DNA of 64,000 nucleotides from Novosphingobium panipatense (GCF_002149965.1 NZ_MSQB01000020.1:42934-106933); one strand, 5' to 3'. Positions 1 through 7,702 are shown, counted from the stretch's first letter. Program-made: numbers and translations. The notes: generated by a model not told the origin, from the letters alone.

Positions 1-1
1 C

Positions 2-520
2 GGCTATACCGGCGTCGGCACGCTGGCGCTTTCGGCGCACGGCCCGGTCACGCATGTCGATGCCTCGAAGAAGTCGGTCGGTCAGGCGCGTGAGAACGCG
101 GCACTGGCCGGGCTGGAGGATCGCCCGGTCCGCTGGCTGATCGACGATGCCGCCAAGTTCGCCGCGCGCGAAGTGCGCCGGGGCAAGCGCTATGACGGCA
201 TCATCCTCGATCCGCCCAAGTTCGGCCGCGGCCCTACCGGCGAGACCTGGCGTCTGGAGGAGAACCTCCCCGGCCTGCTCGCCGATTGCCGCCAGCTTCT
301 GGACGGCGACAGCAAGTTCCTGTTCCTCACCGTCTATGCCGTGCGCATGTCCTCGCTGGCGCTGGCCGGTCTGATGGAAGAGCTGTTCCGCGATCTGCCC
401 GGCACCATCGAGCATGGCGACCTTTCCGTCCGCGAAGATGTCCTTCGACAGGCTCAGGATGAGCGGGAAGGCCGCCTGCTGCCGACGGCAATCTTCGCGC
501 GCTGGCGCAATAACGGCTAA
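2..520 (+). CDS. Class I SAM-dependent rRNA methyltransferase, RlmI/RlmK-like (5' end outside window)
   Basis: The frame is open from the first bases of the window to TAA at 518-520, so only about the last 172 residues are visible. They hold the SAM-binding glycine motif GYTGVGTLALSAHG at the very start, an acidic residue after the second strand (VTHVDASKKS), and the motif IV signature DPPKFG at visible residues 70-75. DPPKF is typical of the RlmI/RlmK 23S rRNA cytosine/guanine methyltransferases. Near the C-terminus the segment VLRQAQDEREG is encoded by a dispersed repeat (442-468), so the extreme tail may not be native. Family assignment is confident; the exact rRNA target is not. Confidence 0.85.
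   Translation, partial: GYTGVGTLALSAHGPVTHVDASKKSVGQARENAALAGLEDRPVRWLIDDAAKFAAREVRRGKRYDGIILDPPKFGRGPTGETWRLEENLPGLLADCRQLLDGDSKFLFLTVYAVRMSSLALAGLMEELFRDLPGTIEHGDLSVREDVLRQAQDEREGRLLPTAIFARWRNNG
442..468 (+). repeat. Dispersed CTTCGACA-GGCTCAG-type repeat inside a coding region
   Basis: The stretch beginning CCTTCGACAGGCTCAGGATG matches the two arms of the intergenic repeat at 23087-23160. Here it lies in frame inside the methyltransferase gene and is translated. Confidence 0.7.
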
Positions 521-530
521 GGCGCGCTCC

Positions 531-902
531 ATGACCGATTCGCTCCTTCTCGAAGTCGCCGATTTCGAACACGACGTTCTCACCGGGATCTACTCGGAAG
601 AGACCGGCAAGCCGCAGCCGCTGCGCTTCACCATCCAGGTCTCGATGAAGCCGATCGAGCGCTACACGCCCGATACGCCGCTGACCGAGAGCAAGAACTA
701 CATGGACCTCAAGTTCGCGGCCAGCGAAGCTCTGCCGCAGGGCGTCCATTTCAAGCTGATCGAAGCCGTGGCCGATCACGTCTGCGAGACGCTGTTCCTG
801 CAGGACGCGCGAATCACGGCAGTGACGGTGAAGATCGTAAAGCTCGCCATTGCCGAAGCGGGCGAGAAGATCGGCATCACGCTCACCCGGCAGCGCCGCT
901 AA
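531..902 (+). CDS. folB: Dihydroneopterin aldolase family protein (FolB)
   Basis: A 123-residue protein, the normal size for FolB. The N-terminal pattern (VADFEHDVLTGIYSEETGKP followed by a hydrophobic strand RFTIQVSM) and the later conserved region FKLIEAVADHVCETLF match the FolB/FolX tunnelling fold. FolB cleaves 7,8-dihydroneopterin to 6-hydroxymethyl-7,8-dihydropterin and glycolaldehyde in folate synthesis, in the cytosol as an oligomer. It starts 10 bases after the methyltransferase stop and is followed 3 bases later by the SDR-like gene, so it belongs to the same transcript. The pterin theme continues into moaA downstream. FolX-type epimerase activity cannot be excluded. Confidence 0.85.
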   Translation: MTDSLLLEVADFEHDVLTGIYSEETGKPQPLRFTIQVSMKPIERYTPDTPLTESKNYMDLKFAASEALPQGVHFKLIEAVADHVCETLFLQDARITAVTVKIVKLAIAEAGEKIGITLTRQRR

Positions 903-905
903 ACC

Positions 906-1244
906 ATGATCCTGCGCGTCGGGCCACTGGCGGACAATCCGCTCGATGCCGCGGCGCGGTTCCATGCCGAAGTCCTTCCCGAAGCGCGCGCCGTACTGGC
1001 GAGGGGCAGCGACCTGACGCTGGTTTTCCCAGCCGCCGCCCGCGATCATCGCGGCTGGCGGCTGGCGGCGGTGCAGGAACTGGCCCGCCAGTACGCACCC
1101 TTGCGCGTCAATGCCCTCTCGGGTGCGGAAGCAGCGGGGGTGGCCGCCACCGCCGAATGGCTGGCAGGCGCGGAAAGCATCACCGGCCAATACCTTCGTC
1201 TTGATGAAATCGGTGCGGGGAGCGTAGTATCGCCGCAGCAATGA
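906..1244 (+). CDS. Small Rossmann-fold protein resembling the C-terminal half of a short-chain dehydrogenase
   Basis: A 112-residue protein of unproven function. Its second half reads like the end of an SDR enzyme: WRLAAVQELARQYAPLRVNAL resembles the helix after the active site plus the RVNAI strand, and AEWLAGAESITGQYLRLDE resembles the usual L-x-S-x2-A-x3-TGQ-x4-D ending. No YxxxK catalytic pair is visible and the first 35 residues lack the TGxxxGxG nucleotide motif. It sits between folB and moaA and its stop overlaps the moaA start (ATGA, 1241-1244), so it is translationally coupled to pterin-related genes. It could be a degraded FolM-like pteridine reductase or a structural partner. Confidence 0.6.
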   Translation: MILRVGPLADNPLDAAARFHAEVLPEARAVLARGSDLTLVFPAAARDHRGWRLAAVQELARQYAPLRVNALSGAEAAGVAATAEWLAGAESITGQYLRLDEIGAGSVVSPQQ

Positions 1245-2245
1245 GCATCGCTTCGCCTCTCGTGGACCAGTTCCGCCGCCGCATCACCTATTTGCGGCTT
1301 TCGGTGACGGATCGGTGCGACTTGCGCTGTGCCTATTGCATGCCGGAACGCATGACCTTCCTGCCCAGGAAGGACGTGCTGAGCCTGGACGAGCTGCACG
1401 AACTGTCGCTGGGCTTCATCGCGCGCGGGGTCACCAAGCTGCGCCTGACCGGGGGCGAACCGCTGGTCAGGCGGGACATGATCGAGCTGGTGCAGGCGCT
1501 GGGCCGCAAGCTGGGCCACGGCCTGGAGGAACTGACCCTCACCACCAACGGCACCCGGCTGGCCGAGTTCGCGGACGATCTGGCGGCGGCGGGCGTGAAG
1601 CGAATCAATGTCTCGCTCGATACGCTGGACCGCGAAACCTTCCACCGGATCACCCGGCGCGATTCGCTGCCGCAGGTTCTGGAAGGCCTCTCGGCGGCGA
1701 AGGCGGCCGGAATCCGGGTCAAGCTGAACACGGTGGCGCTGGAAGGGATCAACCGGGCGGACATTCCCGATATCGTCGGCTGGGCGCATGGACAGGATTT
1801 TGACGCGACGCTGATAGAGGTCATGCCGCTGGGCGAAGTGGAGGAAGATCGCTTCGATCATTACCTGCCGCTTTCGCAGGTTCGCGATGATCTCGAACGG
1901 CGCTGGACGCTTCGGCCCAGCGATCACCGCACCGGCGGCCCGGCCCGTTATTTCGACGTGGCGGAAACGGGCGGCAGGCTGGGGCTGATCACCCCGCTCA
2001 CCCAGAACTTCTGCGAAGGCTGCAATCGCCTGCGGGTCACCGCGACCGGGCAGCTTTTTGCCTGTCTCGGCGGAAACGAACAAGTGGACCTGCGCGCCGC
2101 GCTGCGCAGCGAAAAGCCTGCCGCCGCGCTCGATGCCGCGCTTGATACCGCGATGCGGATCAAGCCGGAGCGGCATCATTTCGCCATCGACCGGCGCGGC
2201 GCGGCTCCGGCTCTGCCGCGGCACATGTCGATGACCGGGGGCTGA
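1241..2245 (+). CDS. moaA: GTP 3',8-cyclase MoaA
   Basis: A radical-SAM enzyme of 334 residues, which is the usual MoaA length. The N-terminal cluster motif CDLRCAYC (C-x3-C-x2-C) appears near residue 26, followed by TGGEPL. The C-terminal second [4Fe-4S] site is CEGCNRLR followed 13 residues after its second Cys by another Cys (FACLGG). The protein rearranges GTP into the precursor cyclised by MoaC in molybdenum-cofactor synthesis. The family usually ends in GG, and this protein ends in MTGG. It overlaps the preceding gene by four bases and is followed three bases later by moaD. No moaC is seen in the window. Confidence 0.96.
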   Translation: MSIASPLVDQFRRRITYLRLSVTDRCDLRCAYCMPERMTFLPRKDVLSLDELHELSLGFIARGVTKLRLTGGEPLVRRDMIELVQALGRKLGHGLEELTLTTNGTRLAEFADDLAAAGVKRINVSLDTLDRETFHRITRRDSLPQVLEGLSAAKAAGIRVKLNTVALEGINRADIPDIVGWAHGQDFDATLIEVMPLGEVEEDRFDHYLPLSQVRDDLERRWTLRPSDHRTGGPARYFDVAETGGRLGLITPLTQNFCEGCNRLRVTATGQLFACLGGNEQVDLRAALRSEKPAAALDAALDTAMRIKPERHHFAIDRRGAAPALPRHMSMTGG

Positions 2246-2248
2246 CCC

Positions 2249-2497
2249 ATGGCCCTGCAACTCGTGTTCCTGGGGCGGCTGGAGGATCTGGCCGGAAGCG
2301 GCAGCCGCGAGGTCGCCTTCGCGCCGTCGCTGTCGGCCGTGATCGCGGCGCTGGAGCCGCAGCTTGCCGAAGCCGTCAGCGCACCGCGCATCCGCTATGC
2401 CGTGAACGGCGCGCTCTTGCCGGGGCAGGGGCATTTCGAAGCAGACCTTCGCGACGGTGACGAACTGGCCTTCCTCCCGCCGGTTTCGGGCGGCTGA
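2249..2497 (+). CDS. moaD: Molybdopterin synthase small subunit MoaD
   Basis: An 82-residue ubiquitin-like protein that ends in the double glycine needed for thiocarboxylation (FLPPVSGG at the C-terminus). The sequence LQLVFLGRLEDLAG at the start and the DGDELAFLPPVSGG ending are typical of MoaD. It donates sulfur to cyclic pyranopterin monophosphate within the MoaD-MoaE heterotetramer. Spacing is three bases after moaA and one base before moaE, an arrangement that fits co-translation of the two synthase subunits. Confidence 0.94.
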   Translation: MALQLVFLGRLEDLAGSGSREVAFAPSLSAVIAALEPQLAEAVSAPRIRYAVNGALLPGQGHFEADLRDGDELAFLPPVSGG

Positions 2498-2498
2498 G

Positions 2499-2957
2499 AT
2501 GACGGTGCGGATCCAGCTCCTGACCGAGCCGTTCGACGCGGCGGACACGCTGCGCACTTTCACCGATGCCCTGCCGGAAGCGGGCGGCGTGGTCAGCTTT
2601 CTCGGCCAGGTCCGCGCAGGCGGCGGGCCGGGGGGAGACGTCGAGGCGCTGGAACTGCGCCATTACGAGCCGCTGACTTTGCCCGCGATGCAGGCGCTCG
2701 GCGAACGCGTGATGGGGCGCTGGACGCTCGACGGCCTGGTCATCGTCCACCGCAGCGGCACGATGCTGCCGGGCGAGCCGATCGTGCTGGTCGCCGCTGC
2801 CGCGCGTCACCGCCGCGATGCCTTTGCGGCGGCCGATTTTACGATGGACCACCTCAAGAGCGAATCGTGGTTCTGGAAACGCGAGAAGGCGGCAGGCGCA
2901 TGGCGCTGGATCGAGCCGCGCGAGCAGGACATCGAGGATCTCGCCCGCTGGCTGTGA
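2499..2957 (+). CDS. moaE: Molybdopterin synthase catalytic subunit MoaE
   Basis: A 152-residue protein beginning at the ATG one base after the moaD stop; a longer in-frame opening upstream lies inside moaD and is discarded. Conserved MoaE blocks are present: HYEPLTLPAMQALG, VHRSGTMLPGEPIVLV, ARHRRDAFAAADF and the catalytic lysine region DHLKSESWFWKRE. MoaE binds the thiocarboxylated MoaD tail in its active site and transfers two sulfurs to make molybdopterin. This ends the folB-moaADE run; the next gene begins 131 bases later with its own ribosome-binding site. Confidence 0.94.
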   Translation: MTVRIQLLTEPFDAADTLRTFTDALPEAGGVVSFLGQVRAGGGPGGDVEALELRHYEPLTLPAMQALGERVMGRWTLDGLVIVHRSGTMLPGEPIVLVAAAARHRRDAFAAADFTMDHLKSESWFWKREKAAGAWRWIEPREQDIEDLARWL

Positions 2958-3088
2958 CGCGGGCAGGATAAAAACTGAGGCAGGATAAAAGCGATCCCGC
3001 GATCCGGTTTGACCGGCATCAATTCATCATCGGCGCAAACGGTTCATGAGCGATTCCACAAGGAGATCACGCCTTGGAGGATTGAGCC

Positions 3089-3520
3089 ATGACGCAGCGC
3101 CTCGATAAGCAGCAACTTCGCGAACTCGCCGTCGCCCACGAAAAGCCGGTGAACGACAGGGCGCCGACCACGGTGGACCGGGGCTTCGGCCTGCCGACGC
3201 CGATCTATGCGGCAACGGTGGCGCTTTACCTCGGTTTCATCGGCGTTATGGCCGTCTCGTTCCTCAACCCGGAACTGGCGATCCCCATGGTGATCTTCGC
3301 AGGTTTCGTGGTCTTCGCGTTCGGACTCGTCGGGTTCTGGACGCGGATGAAGCCCGAAAACGATACCGTGGCGCCGGACTGGGGGCAGTTCCGCGCGCGC
3401 GGCATCGAGACTTTGAGCGGAAGGCTGACGGCAGGCGAGGCGACCATTCAGGTCCTCATGCTGCCCGTGCTGATCCTGGGATGGGGACTGGCCGTCGCCG
3501 TCATCGTCGCCCTGAGGTGA
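3089..3520 (+). CDS. Small integral membrane protein of unknown function
   Basis: A 143-residue protein I do not recognise. It has a charged N-terminal 45 residues (LDKQQLRELAVAHEKPVND), then two adjacent hydrophobic segments around residues 37-58 and 61-82, a soluble loop with DWGQFRARGIETLSGRLTAGEA, and a third hydrophobic segment at the C-terminus (VLMLPVLILGWGLAVAVIVAL). The ATG is preceded by GGAGG at 3077-3081. It is probably monocistronic, because it is followed by a clear rho-independent terminator at 3594-3627. The topology suggests an inner-membrane protein; no catalytic motif is visible. Confidence 0.7.
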   Translation: MTQRLDKQQLRELAVAHEKPVNDRAPTTVDRGFGLPTPIYAATVALYLGFIGVMAVSFLNPELAIPMVIFAGFVVFAFGLVGFWTRMKPENDTVAPDWGQFRARGIETLSGRLTAGEATIQVLMLPVLILGWGLAVAVIVALR

Positions 3521-3593
3521 TCACTCGGTGATTATACCTCCCGATCGTTGACCTGGGCCGGGGGGCTTTCAGGTCGGGTCGGTCTGCTTGGAG

Positions 3594-3627
3594 AACCCCT
3601 CCCTTCGCGAGAAGGGAGGGGTTTTAT
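3594..3627 (+). terminator. Rho-independent terminator after the small membrane protein gene
   Basis: A GC-rich stem (AACCCCTCCCTT / GAAGGGAGGGGTT) around the loop CGCGA is followed by a T-rich run. It lies 74 bases after the stop codon at 3520. Confidence 0.8.
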
Positions 3628-3630
3628 TTG

Positions 3631-3819
3631 TTTGAAAATCCGCCTTCAGGCAGATTTTGGCGACACCGGCCCGAGTTTTTGTTGGGTGCGCTCGTCACAT
3701 CCGTGACGAGCCTGCGGCACCAGCCCACGCCCCCACCCACCACCCGCAGGATACTACCGTTGGGTGGTGGGTGGGGGCGTGGGCTGGCGCCGCCTTAAAA
3801 ATGCCCGTCGGGCATTTTT
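3631..3819. repeat. Three-hairpin repeat, copy A
   Basis: Between convergent genes. It contains a small AAAATCCGCC/GGCAGATTTT hairpin (3635-3658), an unrelated CTCGTCAC/GTGACGAG hairpin (3691-3710), a long GC stem (3714-3745 with 3762-3793) whose loop is GCAGGATACTACCGTT, and a small AAAAATGCCC/GGGCATTTTT hairpin (3797-3819). The loop is the exact reverse complement of most of the copy D loop, so this copy is inverted relative to D and E. The outer hairpins end in T or A runs and could terminate transcription from both sides. Confidence 0.85.
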
Positions 3820-4354
3820 AACTCCTCAACCGCGAATCCAGCGCGGCGATGGTCTCGTTCTGACTGTTCACCAGCCCTTGCACCTGGCTCCGCGCCGTAT
3901 CGATGGCCTGGGCGCTGGGCGATTCTTCCACCGGTTCGGCCTGGCGGGCATCGGCATAGAGCGAATCGAGATCGGCCAACGCGGCCACGGCGGTATCGCG
4001 GCTGGCCTGGAGCGCGGAGACGGCGACCTGGGCGGAAACCCAGGAATCGCTTGTGCGCGAGGCGCCGGCAGCGGCCGAGACGGCGCGCTCGGCGGCGGGG
4101 CGCTTTCCGGCGAACTGCTTGTCCGCGTCGCGCGCGACCGCCAAAAGGCCGTCGATTCGCGTCGAGAGGTCCGCCGTGGGCGGCGGCAGGGGCACCGGGG
4201 CGGGCTGCGGCTCGGCGGCGGCGGGCATCGCGCTGCGCTCCACCTCGCGATAGGCCAGCGACGGATATGTTGCTGCGGTGGAGCAGGCGGCCAGGCCGAT
4301 CGGCAATGCGGCGGGCAGGAGCAGCGAGAGGAAACGGGCTTTTGCGCGGATCAT
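3818..4354 (-). CDS. Putative lipoprotein of unknown function
   Basis: A 178-residue protein starting at the ATG at 4354. A longer open frame exists upstream, but this start places a lipoprotein signal at the N-terminus: MIRAKARF, a hydrophobic stretch, then the lipobox LAAC near residue 23. The mature part is rich in Ala, Ser and Gln with predicted helices (STRIDGLLAVARDADKQFAG, ALDSRLRS at the end), consistent with a periplasm-facing helical or coiled domain. It is transcribed toward copy A of the three-hairpin repeat and divergently from rplU. No family recognised. Confidence 0.65.
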   Translation of the reverse strand: MIRAKARFLSLLLPAALPIGLAACSTAATYPSLAYREVERSAMPAAAEPQPAPVPLPPPTADLSTRIDGLLAVARDADKQFAGKRPAAERAVSAAAGASRTSDSWVSAQVAVSALQASRDTAVAALADLDSLYADARQAEPVEESPSAQAIDTARSQVQGLVNSQNETIAALDSRLRS

Positions 4355-4445
4355 GCCCGTGCCATAGCACGTCGCCATGCAATCGCGAGCGTCAATCGCG
4401 GTGCAGGTCATTAGGCTTTTACGGCGGAACCGCGTGACTCCTTGG

Positions 4446-4474
4446 TTGACACGAATCGGTCGCTGGACTAACGG
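4446..4474 (+). promoter_or_regulatory. Candidate sigma-70-type promoter for rplU-rpmA
   Basis: TTGACA at 4446-4451 is separated by 17 bases from TAACGG at 4469-4474. It lies about 140 bases upstream of the rplU start, leaving a leader that could carry a regulatory structure. The -10 match is weak. Confidence 0.4.
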
Positions 4475-4615
4475 CACCCTTCTTTCCGGCACCTCGTGAA
4501 AACGAGACTGCCGGCGCGTCGCCCGCAAGGCTCCACGGTTCCTTCCTGGACCAGAGCGGCCGGGGCAGAGTTGTTTCGGCCTGTTTAGGGCTCATTGAGA
4601 TTAGGTAAGGGCACC

Positions 4616-4912
4616 ATGTTCGCAGTTGTGCGCACGGGCGGCAAGCAGTACCGGGTTGCCGCCGGAGACAAGATCGCGGTTGAAAAGCTGGCTGGTGAAG
4701 CCGGTGAGACCATCACGCTGGGCGACGTTCTGCTCGCCGGCAACGAAGGCGAAGTCGCCGACGCCTCGAAGATCACGGTTTCGGCCGAGATCATCGCGCA
4801 GGCCAAGAGCGAAAAGGTCGTGGTGTTCAAGAAGCGCCGCCGCCACAACTATCGTCGCAAGAACGGCCACCGCCAGCAGATGACCCTGCTGCGCATCGTG
4901 TCGGTCGCCTGA
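4616..4912 (+). CDS. rplU: 50S ribosomal protein L21
   Basis: A 98-residue protein beginning MFAVVRTGGKQYRVAAGD, the signature start of bL21, and ending with the basic tail VFKKRRRHNYRRKNGHRQ that contacts 23S rRNA. The ATG at 4616 is chosen over an in-frame ATG 21 bases upstream because bL21 proteins begin M-(F/Y)-A-V. It is followed 24 bases later by rpmA, the standard bacterial rplU-rpmA pair. The usual downstream obg gene is not adjacent; a GNAT acetyltransferase gene follows instead. Confidence 0.97.
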   Translation: MFAVVRTGGKQYRVAAGDKIAVEKLAGEAGETITLGDVLLAGNEGEVADASKITVSAEIIAQAKSEKVVVFKKRRRHNYRRKNGHRQQMTLLRIVSVA

Positions 4913-4936
4913 GCCAAAGATCGGAAGGACTGAGCA

Positions 4937-5206
4937 ATGGCACATAAGAAAGCAGGCGGTTCGTCGCGTAACGGTCGCGACTCTGCGGGCCGCCGCCTTG
5001 GCGTTAAGAAGTTCGGCGGTCAGGAAGTGATCGGCGGCAACATTATCATCCGTCAGCGCGGCACCCGCGTGTATCCGGGCGTGAACGTCGGCATGGGCAA
5101 GGATCACACCCTGTTCGCCACCGCCGAAGGTCGCGTGCGTTTCCACGACGGCAAACTTGGCCGCAAGTACGTCTCGGTAGACGTCATGGCGGAAGCCGCC
5201 GAATAA
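4937..5206 (+). CDS. rpmA: 50S ribosomal protein L27
   Basis: An 89-residue protein starting MAHKKAGGSSRNGRDSAGRR, the bL27 N-terminus that reaches toward the peptidyl transferase centre. It continues with LGVKKFGGQEVIGGNIIIRQ and the GMGKDHTLFA motif. The start is preceded by GGAAGGA at 4922-4928. It is co-transcribed with rplU and followed by a hairpin and terminator region at 5228-5307. Confidence 0.97.
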   Translation: MAHKKAGGSSRNGRDSAGRRLGVKKFGGQEVIGGNIIIRQRGTRVYPGVNVGMGKDHTLFATAEGRVRFHDGKLGRKYVSVDVMAEAAE

Positions 5207-5276
5207 TTCGGATGGTCGATAAAAGGGCCATCCCGACGGGATGGTCCCGCCGATCCTTCTGAGGATCGGCTGAACG

Positions 5277-5307
5277 AGGGAGAGGGGCCAGCCCGTCTCC
5301 CTCTTTT
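5277..5307 (+). terminator. Probable terminator of rplU-rpmA
   Basis: GAGGGAGA (5277-5284) pairs with TCTCCCTC (5296-5303) and is followed by TTTT. Two further hairpins lie just upstream (5228-5244, CCATCCC/GGGATGG; 5251-5268, CGATCCT/AGGATCG). Confidence 0.65.
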
Positions 5308-5470
5308 CGTGTCTCCCTCTCGCACGGCGCAATTGTCTGGCGAGGTGACTGATCCGTACAATTTCTTACGAATTTGCGCGGATATTTCAGGCTCTTCGGA
5401 CGTTGTGCGTAATCGCAATGTCACGCGCAAAACCTAGAGGAAGCGCGGGGCGGATGAGTGGAGATACTCT

Positions 5471-6058
5471 ATGTTCGTTCGCAGCGAACGGCTGTTTCTG
5501 CGGCCCGGCTGGCCCGAGGACCAGGACGAGTTCCTGGCCCTGATCGCCGATGAAGGCGTCGTGCGGAACCTGACCCGCGCGCCCTGGCCCTATACTGCCG
5601 GCGATGCCCGCGCATTCCTGGGCGCGCCGCAGGACATGCGGCTGCCGCGTTTCCTGATCACCCAGCCGGGCGCCCACGGCACCCGCATCGTCGGCTGCAT
5701 CGGCCTGTCGCTGCTCGATGGCGAAGTGAACCTCGGTTACTGGATCGCCCGCGATCACTGGGGCCAGGGCTTCGCGAGCGAGGCGGCGCAGGCGGTTCTC
5801 TCGCTGGCGCGGGCGATCGGCCACAGGCGCATCGTCGGCAGCCACTTCATCGACAACCCGGCGTCGGGGCGCGTTCTGGAAAAGGCGGGTTTCAGCCCCA
5901 CTGGGCGCGTGGTCGAACGGTTCAGCATGGGCCGGAACGCCAGTTGCCTCTCGCGCGAATATGCCGCGGAACCCGATTCGCCCTGCCGATCCGGTGATGC
6001 GCTTGGCGGTGAGTGCCCGAATCCCGACCTCGGCGGCGGACAACCGCTTGCGGCGTGA
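5471..6058 (+). CDS. GNAT family N-acetyltransferase, first of a tandem pair
   Basis: A 195-residue protein of the RimJ/RimL-like GNAT group. It begins MFVRSERLFLRPGWPEDQDE, has the strand LLDGEVNLGYWIARDHWGQG leading into the acetyl-CoA-binding helix (GQGFASEAAQAVLSLA), and ends the fold with NPASGRVLEKAGF. It would transfer acetyl from acetyl-CoA to an amine, but the substrate is unknown. Its last 30 residues are rich in Gly, Pro and Asp and extend past the conserved fold. The next gene encodes a paralogue with the same start. It is transcribed after rpmA but separated by a terminator. Confidence 0.88.
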   Translation: MFVRSERLFLRPGWPEDQDEFLALIADEGVVRNLTRAPWPYTAGDARAFLGAPQDMRLPRFLITQPGAHGTRIVGCIGLSLLDGEVNLGYWIARDHWGQGFASEAAQAVLSLARAIGHRRIVGSHFIDNPASGRVLEKAGFSPTGRVVERFSMGRNASCLSREYAAEPDSPCRSGDALGGECPNPDLGGGQPLAA

Positions 6059-6227
6059 AGCAGGGCGTTCTCATAAATAGCTGAAAATACCGCTCTCTCC
6101 GGCGCATCCGTGCTGCGCCGGAGAAGGCTTCCTGACGGCAGCAGGACGGCACAGCAAAACCCGTGCAAAGCAACTCTCTTTGTGCATAGTATGGGGCGCG
6201 GAAATAATAAAAACGGAGAACCGTCAC

Positions 6228-6800
6228 ATGTTCGTCCGCACGGAGAGATTGTTCCTGAGACCCGGCTGGCCGGAAGACGTCGACGAATTGGTGGAAGCCA
6301 TTTCCGACGAGGCGGTTCAGCGAAACTTGGGCGTCGGCGAACTGCCGCGTTCGACGCGGGCCATGCGCGATTACCTGAGCAGGCCGCGCGATCCGCGTCT
6401 GCCGCACTTCTTCATGTATCTGCGCGCGCCCGGCGGCCCCAAGCTGGTGGGCGGGATCGGTCTCGGCCGAATTGAGGACGAGGTAGAACTCGGCTACTGG
6501 ATCGCACCGGCCCATCGCGGCCGGGGTTTCGCCCGCGAGGCGGTGCGCGCCGTGCTCGCGCAGGCGCGGTCGCTGGGCCACCGCCGTGTCGTGGCGAGCC
6601 AATTCGCGGACAATCCCGCGACGCGTGATGTGCTGGAGGAGACGGGATTCTCGGATAGCGGCAATGAGCGGGAAAGGTTCAGCGAAGGACGCGGCGTGCC
6701 GGTGCGGGCGCGAATCTACGTCGCCAATCTCACGGATCGGCCGTTCCTGCATGCGGTGGGATCTTTGTCGAGTGCGCCATTCGCATCCGCGAATGGCTAG
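6228..6800 (+). CDS. GNAT family N-acetyltransferase, second of a tandem pair
   Basis: A 190-residue paralogue of the preceding gene. Both begin MFVR-(S/T)-ERLFLRPGWPED and share the motif E-x-LGYWIA-x2-H-x-GxGFA, with the acetyl-CoA loop HRGRGFAREAVRAVLA here. The ATG at 6228 is preferred over one 48 bases upstream because it aligns with the paralogue and has GGAG at 6215-6218. The stop codon (6798-6800) abuts copy B of the three-hairpin repeat, which probably acts as its terminator. Substrate unknown; the pair most likely arose by local duplication followed by divergence. Confidence 0.88.
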   Translation: MFVRTERLFLRPGWPEDVDELVEAISDEAVQRNLGVGELPRSTRAMRDYLSRPRDPRLPHFFMYLRAPGGPKLVGGIGLGRIEDEVELGYWIAPAHRGRGFAREAVRAVLAQARSLGHRRVVASQFADNPATRDVLEETGFSDSGNERERFSEGRGVPVRARIYVANLTDRPFLHAVGSLSSAPFASANG

Positions 6801-6906
6801 CGGCACCGGCCCTCTCCCCCACCCGACCTCCCACGAGTGTATCCTGATGGGAGGTCGGGTCGGGGAGAGGGCCGGTGCCGCTTAAAAATGCCCTTCGGGC
6901 ATTTTT
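6798..6906. repeat. Three-hairpin repeat, copy B (one outer hairpin missing)
   Basis: A long stem from CGGCACCGGCCCTCTCCCCC (6801-6820) to its complement ending at 6881 encloses a loop containing GTGTATCCTG. A small AAAAATGCCC/GGGCATTTTT hairpin follows (6884-6906). It fills the gap between the convergent acetyltransferase and ygfZ genes. Confidence 0.85.
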
Positions 6907-6907
6907 C

Positions 6908-7654
6908 TCACGCCGAAAGCTCCAGCCACTTGGGTGCGAGCTTGGCGTCGATGTCCTCGACCCGCAAGTGATCCACCGCGAGGCCGAGTTCGGGATAGGC
7001 GGCCCGGCGGCGCTTTTCGTCCGAGCGGGCGAGCGGCACCACGATGAGGCGGCGGTTGACCTTTTGCCGCCAGTTCATTCGCGCGGTGTTTTCCTGCCCG
7101 ACATAGCAGCCCTTGGTGAAGCTGACCCCGTTCAGTTCCACCGCATTGCATTCCAGCCAGAGCGTTTCGCCATCGCCCAGTTCGGCGCGGCCTTCGGGCA
7201 CGCCCATGGCCAGGCGATGCGCGCGCCAAGCGGCGTCGGCGCCTTCGGCTTCGGACGGATCGGTGGGATCGACCGGCGCGAGCCAGCGTTCGCCGAGGCC
7301 GTGATGGCGCGGATCGGGCGCGGCGCCGTCTCCGGTATGGGGGCGCCAGTGGACGGCAAGCGAATCGTCGCGGGAAATGTCGATGGCACGGCGCAAGCGG
7401 TACATCGACAGGCGTTTGACCAGCGCATCGGCGACTTCGGCCTCGCAGTCGATCAGCAGCCCCTTCCCGCCGGGCCAGACGATGAAGTCGAACAGCGCCT
7501 TGCCCTGGGGCGAGAGCAGCGCGGCCCAGGTGGGCAGCACTTTCTGCACGTCGGCCGTGACCAGCCCCTGCAGGAAGGCGCCTATGTCTTCATTCGAATC
7601 GGGGCGGGGGGCGAGCCGGATCACGGCGCGGTCGAACAGTCGGCTGGCGGTCAT
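6908..7654 (-). CDS. ygfZ: YgfZ/GcvT-like folate-binding protein
   Basis: A 248-residue protein with the YgfZ signature K-G-C-Y-x-G-Q-E (TKGCYVGQENTARM) around residue 180, plus the N-terminal pattern FLQGLVTADV and SPQGKALFDFIVW. YgfZ proteins are tetrahydrofolate-binding homologues of the glycine-cleavage T protein and help repair or assemble certain iron-sulfur enzymes in the cytosol; the cysteine in the motif is functionally important in E. coli. The length is shorter than E. coli YgfZ but usual for alphaproteobacteria. It is transcribed toward copy B of the hairpin repeat; a LysR gene lies 48 bases upstream on the same strand. Confidence 0.9.
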   Translation of the reverse strand: MTASRLFDRAVIRLAPRPDSNEDIGAFLQGLVTADVQKVLPTWAALLSPQGKALFDFIVWPGGKGLLIDCEAEVADALVKRLSMYRLRRAIDISRDDSLAVHWRPHTGDGAAPDPRHHGLGERWLAPVDPTDPSEAEGADAAWRAHRLAMGVPEGRAELGDGETLWLECNAVELNGVSFTKGCYVGQENTARMNWRQKVNRRLIVVPLARSDEKRRRAAYPELGLAVDHLRVEDIDAKLAPKWLELSA

Positions 7655-7702
7655 GGCCGATAAGTGGGGCAGTGCGGCGCCTTGCGCAAGTGCCGCGGAA
7701 TT

